From: Leptidea sinapis
Taxonomy: Eukaryota > Arthropoda > Insecta > Lepidoptera > Pieridae
Direction: 5' to 3'
Assembly (NCBI RefSeq): GCF_905404315.1
Contig: NC_066272.1
Span: 930,001-994,000, forward strand
Length of the DNA stretch: 64,000 bases
Shown here: positions 57,613-64,000 of the stretch, in pieces
How the letters are laid out: each line of letters begins with the position of its first letter
Numbering within the stretch: position 1 is the first letter of the stretch
Translations under genes and position numbers: made by a program
Notes under the pieces: generated by a model
Database searches by the model: none
What the model was told of the DNA's origin: nothing
What the model saw: only the letters and a program-made list of their open reading frames with translations

Positions 57613-58690
57613 AAAATAATAATAATTCCTTTATTTCACGCTACAAGGCCCATAAAATAAAAAATAAACCTTATAGTCTAACATACATATGAAATATAAC
57701 TTATATCTTCGTCACATTTTCGCGGCGATATTAGGCGCAGGTTCGGTAGCTTCCGGCGGTCGGCGACGTCCGCGATTCTTGCGGAACACCACCCCCTTTG
57801 GCCACAGCTGCGCGTCCAGGAAGGTCGATATATGTTCTATCGGAACGCGAACAACAAAAGAGTTGAAGTCTACTGCGTGACGCGTCACCAACTTTTCGAC
57901 CCCCAACCGGTACCTTGTCTTCTCCACCAAGTACTGAACTATGTCAGAGGCCTTGGTGGTGTGGTGAAAGCAAGAGACGTAGATATACGTCGCTGGGATT
58001 ACGGGACGCAGTAGCTGGCTCTGTCCTATCGGTGCTGTGCCACATTGGCTATGAATAGGAGGCCTCCTCTTCTTCCGCTCAACCTTAATGAACCCATCCT
58101 TGTCGGTCAGACCCTTCGTCACAGTTCTACAAGCGAGTTCGTTGCGGGCGTGCCTGCTTCCACTTTCTGTCCTCAGCACTGTCCGCTTTTTGGGTTGCTG
58201 GTGGATGTCAGCAGCATAGTCACGTTGACGTGACTATGCTGCTGACATTTGAGGTGTTGACGTAACGACAGCAGGCAACACCTCTGAGAGGGGAGCAGGT
58301 GAGGGATGGGTGGCAAGTACATTACCGCTTACTCGTGCGGGCACAGTGGCGGGTGTCGAGTCGAATTTCGTTGATTCAAAATCGCTGGCGAAGCAATGCA
58401 AGCACCACGTAGTGTGTTGATGTTACTGGCCTCTATTGACCTACTTACAACAGTATTGTTGCGCAAAGTCGCAACTTCAGCTTACAGGTCCCTGATGGTG
58501 TTCTGAGGTGCCTCTAATTTCAACAATACATCTGCCAGGCCTGCCTTGAGGTTTGTGATGTCCTTCAGCAACCTGATGACGTCGACATGGTCGAAGGTGA
58601 TGGGCGGTAACTTGTTCAAGTTCCTTGCCACGAAAGACGGTACTTCGTCAAGATCAGTCACCTTCAGGAGATTTATTCCTGAAGACTTCT
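57613..58690 (-). mobile_element. LINE with ORF1 and 3' tail but no ORF2
   Basis: On the minus strand, a broken ORF1 runs from about 58690. It has VPSFVARNLNKLPPITFDHV and IRLLKDITNLKAGLADVLLK (a coiled-coil-like helix), then several stops, then an open 155-codon part (58179 to 57712). That part contains YIYVSCFHHTTKASDIVQYL, KLVTRHAVDFNSFVVRVPIE and LWPKGVVFRKNRGRR. This is the RNA-binding end of an insect LINE ORF1. Within 100 bp it passes into a 3' tail with ATAAAGG and (ATT)n at 57613..57630. ORF2 is missing between ORF1 and the tail. Confidence 0.8.
58205..58248. repeat. Perfect 44-bp palindrome (21-bp arms)
   Basis: The arm starting ATGTCAGCAGCATAGTCACG is followed, after the 2-bp spacer TG, by its exact complement ending ATGCTGCTGACAT. 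It lies inside the LINE ORF1 remnant and could form a stable hairpin or cruciform. Confidence 0.97.
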
Positions 58691-58699
58691 CCCTTTCAA

Positions 58700-58870
58700 A
58701 GTGTCAGCCAATAAGTATAAGTGTCTCCGTCAAATAGAGCAAAGCCGGTTTAGCCGTCGCAAGATGTAAATGGACGGCGTCCGGTGACTGAACGAAGCCC
58801 CCTGATATTGAAAAGTCCAAGGCAAATACGGAAAGGGGAATGTTTGAGCTTCTTGTTACATTTGCTCCGA
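58700..58870 (-). mobile_element. LINE endonuclease N-terminal scrap
   Basis: The minus strand near 58790..58720 reads DAVHLHLATAKPALLYLTET, matching the start of LINE ORF2 endonucleases (xNxxGLRSNxxAVxHHLxTAKPALLxLTET). It stands 5' of the ORF1 remnant at 57613..58690, the reverse of normal LINE order, so it belongs to another insertion or a rearranged copy. Confidence 0.65.
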
Positions 58871-61057
58871 GTCAACATAGTTTCGCCGTATCAGGAGTAC
58901 GCGGCGCAGCCCGGGCATCAACTATTAGAAACTGGTTGTGGACATCCAGGTATAGATTCTCCTAGCAAGAGAGTTGTAATTAAAACAGTATTACACAAAG
59001 TTCAACACAACGTGTCTCTACCAATCGCTTTACTGAGTGCACCAAGACTGACAGAAGCAAGTTTCCCGTCGATCAAGATATCTACGCCAAGTATGAAGAT
59101 ATAGGCTATGGGAATTAAGGAATTAATTTTAAATTTAAAGGATGCAATAAAACGACATCTTTTAAGAGTTGAGAGAGGAATGCGGCCCCAATATGAGCTT
59201 TTTTATAAATTACAAGCTGACGTCGCAGCATCTAATGCGTATATTTTCACAACCCTCATAATATAATAAACCTCAACTTAATAAACCTCAACTTAATTTT
59301 AAAAGAAGGGGAATTTGATAGTATTCCGCTCACTAGATGTAACTTCTGTCAATATATATAGTCGTCCATAACCGTGAAGGATATAAAGCACTCGAAACTT
59401 CAAAACCAACAATGTAATAATTTAAATTTAAATAAAATACCTTCACACCAATAAATACCTTTTGTTTCTAAGCTTTCATCAAATCTCATAAAAAAAAACT
59501 CTGGGAATAAATTTGAATAGCTTAACTATTTTAATTACTGATGCTAGAGTAATTAAAGTGATACTTAAATGCCAGGAATTATGGTGGAATTTAAATAATT
59601 CATCTGGATAATTTGGCGCAATAAACGCTCATTAAGCGTATTAAGATGGTATGCGGAGATATACGGAAGTGAAATGGAAGTAGTGTAGGAGCTAGGATAA
59701 CATTTTTAAAGCTTTGTTGTAAATGTATCGTGGAAATAAATCAAGAGCATGTTTTTCTAGTACTTGTATTTGCGCATCATCTCACAAAAATAGTGAATAT
59801 GCGTGTATTTTTATATTTTAGTATAGTAATAAAATTATACTTGGACCAATCAACTCGGATACTTTGGACGTCTTTCACGTCGTGCACTTCTTATAACGTC
59901 ACAGTCTATAACAACAAACACGTGCAGAGGCGAGATTGCAGATTACGGCGCTAATAATATTTACGTCACAATATTGTCTCTGATCAATGTCATCCTTAGA
60001 TCATTAATACGTCTAGATAGATTATAACAGCTGAAAACTACGAAAGAAATTGAGTTAAGAACTAACCTCTATTTTGAGCAATGCACACTAACACAAAGTG
60101 TCATACAAATAGCGAGTATAAAACGATGCTTGTCACGCACAGTAAACAAGTATACCTGGCCTGTTTTAAACGGTTATCTAACAGCAAGAGACTCAACCTA
60201 GATTTTTTAATGATATTGGAATAGCTTACCGCGAAATGAGTAGGTATCATAGAGACCTGATTCGAGTCACATGTCAGTTAAGCCAAAAATTACGTAATTT
60301 TTCGATTCGGGTCGGTCGTCGAAATAGCGGATAAACAGTATGTAACAACATTCGAATATTATAACAATACTTTCTTGACAAATATGTGAGTAGATAAGGT
60401 GTAGCTAATGCATGCTAATTTGTTGGTCATCTCTTGGTCAAAAACTTACTGAGCCGGAAGAGTTTATGCGCAGTTATTTTAATATAATTTAAACTGTAAT
60501 TTCGTACTCTACTCTAATATCCAACTGAATGAATTGCAACTATACGAGGCTGCAAAAATGATAATGTAATTGTATACTAAGATAATTTTTTTTTTATTTA
60601 TTTGATATTTTGTGTTTAGATTATCACCGGATGAGATTGATCTCACTTGATTGTAGGTGGTAGTTCGGATTGCATCATTAATATTTACCTTTTTATTTAA
60701 GGGTTTTACAAACTAAATCCAAAATCCATCTTGACTTCGCGGCCGTAATATTAGTGGACAATAGTTTATTATTCATTTTGCAGACAATCATAATAAGATA
60801 TATACTTTAAAGCAACGATCTCATACTTAGATCGTACTGTCAGGTTCTCGATTCTCATTAATATGACTTAATATGCTCATAATATATTTATTATTTTATC
60901 TACACCCATGCTTTAAATCCTCTATTAAAGATTCTGAAACAGTGAGCTTATTGCCAACATTAAAACACCCAATGACCATTACATCATCAAAACGAGTATT
61001 GTAATGTTGTACTGAATTTCATAACAACACTCCTATGTTTTTTTTGACCCTTCATTT
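58871..61057. other. No gene recognised; one coding-like scrap
   Basis: From 58890 to 59265 the plus strand has coding-like pieces, for example GHPGIDSPSKRVVIKTVLHK and KDAIKRHLLRVERGMRPQYE, in different frames. They look like a decayed transposon protein of unknown type. The rest is AT-rich. Confidence 0.4.
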
Positions 61058-61500
61058 GTTTTTTTTTATATGAGAGGGGGTAAACGGCCAAGAGGTCACG
61101 GGATGGGGAGAGGTGAGGCAACCGCCCATGGACATCCGCAACAACAGGTGTGTCAAAAAATGCGTTGCCGGCCTTTAAGGTGGGAGTATGCTTTTTTCTC
61201 GAAGGTCCCTAAGTCGTATCTGTTCGGGAAGACCGCTGCCGGTAGTTGATTCCACAAAGTGGCTGTGCGAGGCAAGAAATTTCGAACAAAACGCGCGGTT
61301 GTGGAATGCCAGACGTCTACGTGATGCGGATGGTACTTTGCACGTAATGTCCGGTGGTGAAATTCGGCCGCTGGATCAACCCGAACAGCTCCTCTGAGCA
61401 CTCCCCGTGAAAAATGCGGTAGAAGATGCAGAGAGAACCCACATCTCTACGCAATGCTAGAGAATAATTCATGCGCAAAGAGTTTAAACAGACAGCCAAA
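61058..61500 (-). mobile_element. LINE 3' end, ORF2 C-terminal remnant (second subfamily)
   Basis: On the minus strand, two overlapping frames read ALRRDVGSLCIFYRIFHGEC, then PAAEFHHRTLRAKYHPHHVD, then RFVRNFLPRTATLWNQLP and GTFEKKAYSHLKGRQR. This aligns with the C-terminus at 40969..41815 but is clearly diverged, with a different 3' UTR (GGGGGTAAACGGCCAAGAGG on the plus strand) and a T-run near 61058. A frameshift lies near 61390. The fragment at 36835 belongs here. Confidence 0.85.
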
Positions 61501-62019
61501 TTCTTATTGCTCGATATCTATAGTATCTGTATGAATTTCAAAAAAAGAACATTTTAGTTTACGCGCGTTCCGCACAACCAGAACGTCGCGCGCCGTAAAA
61601 AAAAGTAGGTTATTCGAATCCCCGCCATTTTTCTTCGATATTTTTATTGTTTGGTTTACAAAAAATGAGTGATTCATTTTAAACGCTGCAAAAGAACATT
61701 ATATTCGAGTGAATTTTAATTATTGAACTATACAAAATGTAAATTACTATTAAAATAAATAATTGTTTCATTAATACTTAGTTTGTATATAATCAGTAAT
61801 AGATGATATTAGGTTACTACTAGGTAAGCAGTAAGATAACTGTTTCAAAATCTTTTAGAGTGAGGTGTAGATAAAGTCTTGTATGCAACTGTTTATAATT
61901 AGATATTAAAACACTCATGTAATACTATTATCACATTCGTGTTTTAATAACCCTTATTACACAACAGTTGCATAAATAACTATTACAATGTATATATCTT
62001 CTCTATTACTATTCTTTTG
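61501..62019. other. No gene seen
   Basis: AT-rich spacer. A GC-rich CGTCGCGCGCCGTAA patch lies near 61586. Confidence 0.4.
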
Positions 62020-62600
62020 CAATATCTGGAACTATTGTTCAAAGAACTTATTCCTGGACAACGTTTTAATAGCCTCATCGAACGCATTCACCACCTCTAC
62101 AGGACTTATAATCGTGTTATACCTCTTAGCTTATCTTTAATTTTCGGGAAATAAAAAAAATACAACGTGTGAGGTTCGTTGTATGTGAGGAGATGCTGTC
62201 GTGATGAAGGACGTTTGTAATGCGGGGATATTTTTCAAAAAACTCTAGGAAAATATGATTGTATTTAAATACCAATTTACAGTAACTGATCATTATTTTC
62301 GACGTTATTGTAATATCCTGATTTGCCCAAAACAGAAGTAAACCTTTTATTATCAAAGAATAGACTATTCTTAAATTTCATAGACAAAATTTCAAAAAGA
62401 AAGACCCATTATATTGAGTGACTTTTTCTTTAAGGTTCAAGCAATGTGCCCAGGTTTTTTCACAGGAGAAAAAATCATTTTACGGCCCCACTTTGCAAGC
62501 AGTTGTTTCTAGATATCCGGAAAATCATGCGGTATCCATTAAGTGCAAAGCTTCCGAACCGTAAGGTGTCCATGTAATATATACTTATTACAATACCAAT
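62020..62600 (-). pseudogene. mariner transposase remnant
   Basis: On the minus strand, a nucleotide match to the other mariner (42735..42800) is seen at 62525..62585 (GTCCATGTAATATATA side). Further along, ITNVLHHDSISSHTTNLTR (about 62246..62190) recalls the second-Asp motif HHDNASSHT. A C-terminal piece near 62110..62030 reads PVEVVNAFDEAIKTLSRNKF. Everything between is decayed. No inverted ends were found. Confidence 0.6.
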
Positions 62601-62949
62601 ACAATGAACATATTACGGTCGCTTATGGTGTTTGTGATATAAAATCATTATTAGATGCGATAATATCAGTCGCCCGGCGACCATCACGAAAATCGTCACA
62701 AAGATGTCCACATCTGAATTAACTGAACCGAGTACATACAGTTACAAATGGCAAGTCCTGAAACTCTCAGCATGGCCCACGCAGCATACTAATAATCAAT
62801 TGAATTTATATAAAATAAATTGATTATTCAGATTTAAATTCAAATAGGTATATTGATTCTAAACAGGATATTGAAATTACAACTGAACGTCAGGATAGAT
62901 TCTGGTAGACCAACCATTCGAAAAGATATCACTTAGATAGTCAAGCGCA
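62601..62949. other. No gene seen
   Basis: AT-rich spacer. A palindromic AATTGATTATTC/ATAATCAATTG-type pair is present near 62791..62830. Confidence 0.4.
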
Positions 62950-63020
62950 AACATCTCCATTCCCAATAAATTGGTATCGTTTACAACGTCATTTATGCTA
63001 TAGGAACCTTTAACCTTTAC
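62950..63020 (-). mobile_element. LINE tail scrap (family of 1..230)
   Basis: CTCCATTCCCAATAAATTGG, TATCGTTTACAACGTCATTT and ATGCTATAGGAACCTTTA align closely with positions 26..90 in the same orientation. Confidence 0.6.
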
Positions 63021-63231
63021 CTATACCTAAAGGTAAAGGATAGGTTAAGAATTAATTTAATCAAAAATATCTCAACATACTTCATCCAAAAAAGATTTGT
63101 TCAAATAGTAACATAACATAATATTATAAAATATGTAAGCGAAGTTAACAGAAAAATTTCAATCAAAGGCCAAATGAATTTTACTTTCCTCCGTTTTCCT
63201 GGATCTTCTTCTTCTTAGTCGGACACTCTTG

Positions 63232-63999
63232 TCAGAGTGGTCGTGGTTGCGCTGACGAGGTACATGGTGGAGTGTTCGGTGGGTCAACATCCTTTCTGAG
63301 GGTAGATCTCCTGGCGATGTGCTTCCATTTCTGACGGTTAGAGGCGTTGCGAGTACACTGGACTATGGTGGACTCAGTAGCCTTTGTGATGGCGTCTATC
63401 CAGCGGGTTGGCGATCGACCGCGTGCTCTCTTGCCTTCCACCTGGCCCTGAACTACCAGTCTCTCCATCGAGTTCTCATTTCTAGAGACGTGACCAAAGA
63501 ACTTCAGTATTCTTAGTTGCACAATTGACGATAGTCTGTCTTTAATACGAAGCTCTTTGAGGATGGATACATTGGTGCGAAATGCCGTCCACGGGATCTT
63601 TAGGAGGCGTCTCCAGCACCACATCTCTAATGCATCGATTTTACAGCGGTCCTGCAGTCTCAGAGACCAAGTTTCGGCTCCATAGAGAAAGATTGGAAAC
63701 ACAAGGCATTTCATCAATCTGACTTTAGTCTTCTTGGTAATCCTCCTGTCCCTCCAAATCTTTCCCAGTTGTTCCACTGCAGACCTGGTGATGGCGCACC
63801 GTCGTCTGATCTCGTCGCCACATCCTCCAGTACTTGATATAGTAGAACCAAGATAAATATAGGTCTGAACCACTTCACAGTTGGCTACATAGGGTACGTT
63901 GGTTCCAATTTGTTCGGCCCGGTCTACTATCATCATCTTCGTCTTGTCTCGGTTAATAATAAGTCCGAATTGGAGACTGGTACTTTCTAGACGGTTTAG
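63232..63999 (-). mobile_element. LINE ORF2 C-terminal part, open, runs off the right edge
   Basis: The minus-strand frame is open from the window edge (63999) to 63232, over 250 codons. It includes SLQFGLIINRDKTKMMIVD (post-catalytic RT region), YIYLGSTISSTGGCGDEIRR, RLMKCLVFPIFLYGAETWSL and ALEMWCWRRLLKIPWT, with a later GHVSRNENSMERLV and KRARGRSPTRWIDAI. This is the thumb and C-terminal domain of a non-LTR reverse transcriptase of the group with the 'LYGAETW' motif, common in Lepidoptera. The catalytic YADD part lies outside. The lack of stops suggests a fairly young copy. Confidence 0.9.
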
Positions 64000-64000
64000 A

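Overview
The window looks like 64 kb of nuclear DNA from a moth or butterfly (Lepidoptera). It is AT-rich, almost free of long ORFs, and dense in insect transposable elements: mariner, hAT, BEL/Pao, several LINE families, tRNA-related SINEs, and repeat types I know from lepidopteran genomes. Nothing suggests a bacterial, viral-episome or organellar origin. The order is inferred from repeat types and gene style, not from a database match.

Host coding content is sparse. Two small three-exon genes on the + strand can be assembled from splice signals, although no single reading frame reveals them. Gene A (6074..9759) encodes a predicted 130-residue secreted protein with an acidic C-terminus. Gene B (18330..20636) encodes a predicted 82-residue secreted, helix-forming protein with a Lys-Arg site after the signal peptide. 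Both have a 15-16 codon signal-peptide exon and only phase-0 introns, and both carry repeats in intron 2. On the - strand, one well-delimited exon (57000..57226) encodes part of a CUB domain; I did not find the rest of that gene.

Layout. 1-6 kb: LINE scraps, a degenerate mariner with both ends and TA duplication (3174..4455), and a probable Penelope-like remnant. 6-10 kb: gene A. 10-18 kb: unassigned AT-rich DNA, a mariner-derived element with about 240-bp inverted ends (13390..14196), and a second Tc1/mariner remnant. 18-21 kb: gene B. 21.6-22.7 kb: a minisatellite of 27 units of exactly 39 bp. 24-27.5 kb: LINE and SINE remnants. 28.2-35.2 kb: a complete BEL/Pao LTR retrotransposon with apparently identical 491-bp LTRs, a 5-bp target duplication, PBS, PPT, gag and pol. 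Its gag and pol are in different frames, and pol stops just after the integrase core. 36-46 kb: LINE 3' ends and a D,D34D mariner. 47-51.4 kb: two fold-back elements and a hAT-type element with an 8-bp duplication nested in an older repeat. 51-64 kb: SINEs, the CUB exon, a LINE remnant with ORF1 and a 3' tail but no ORF2, a 44-bp perfect palindrome, a mariner remnant, and a LINE ORF running off the right end.

Apart from the two small genes and the CUB exon, the genes do not form a pathway. The window is best read as a repeat-rich intergenic landscape around small secreted-protein genes. No CRISPR, operon or bacterial-type regulation is present.
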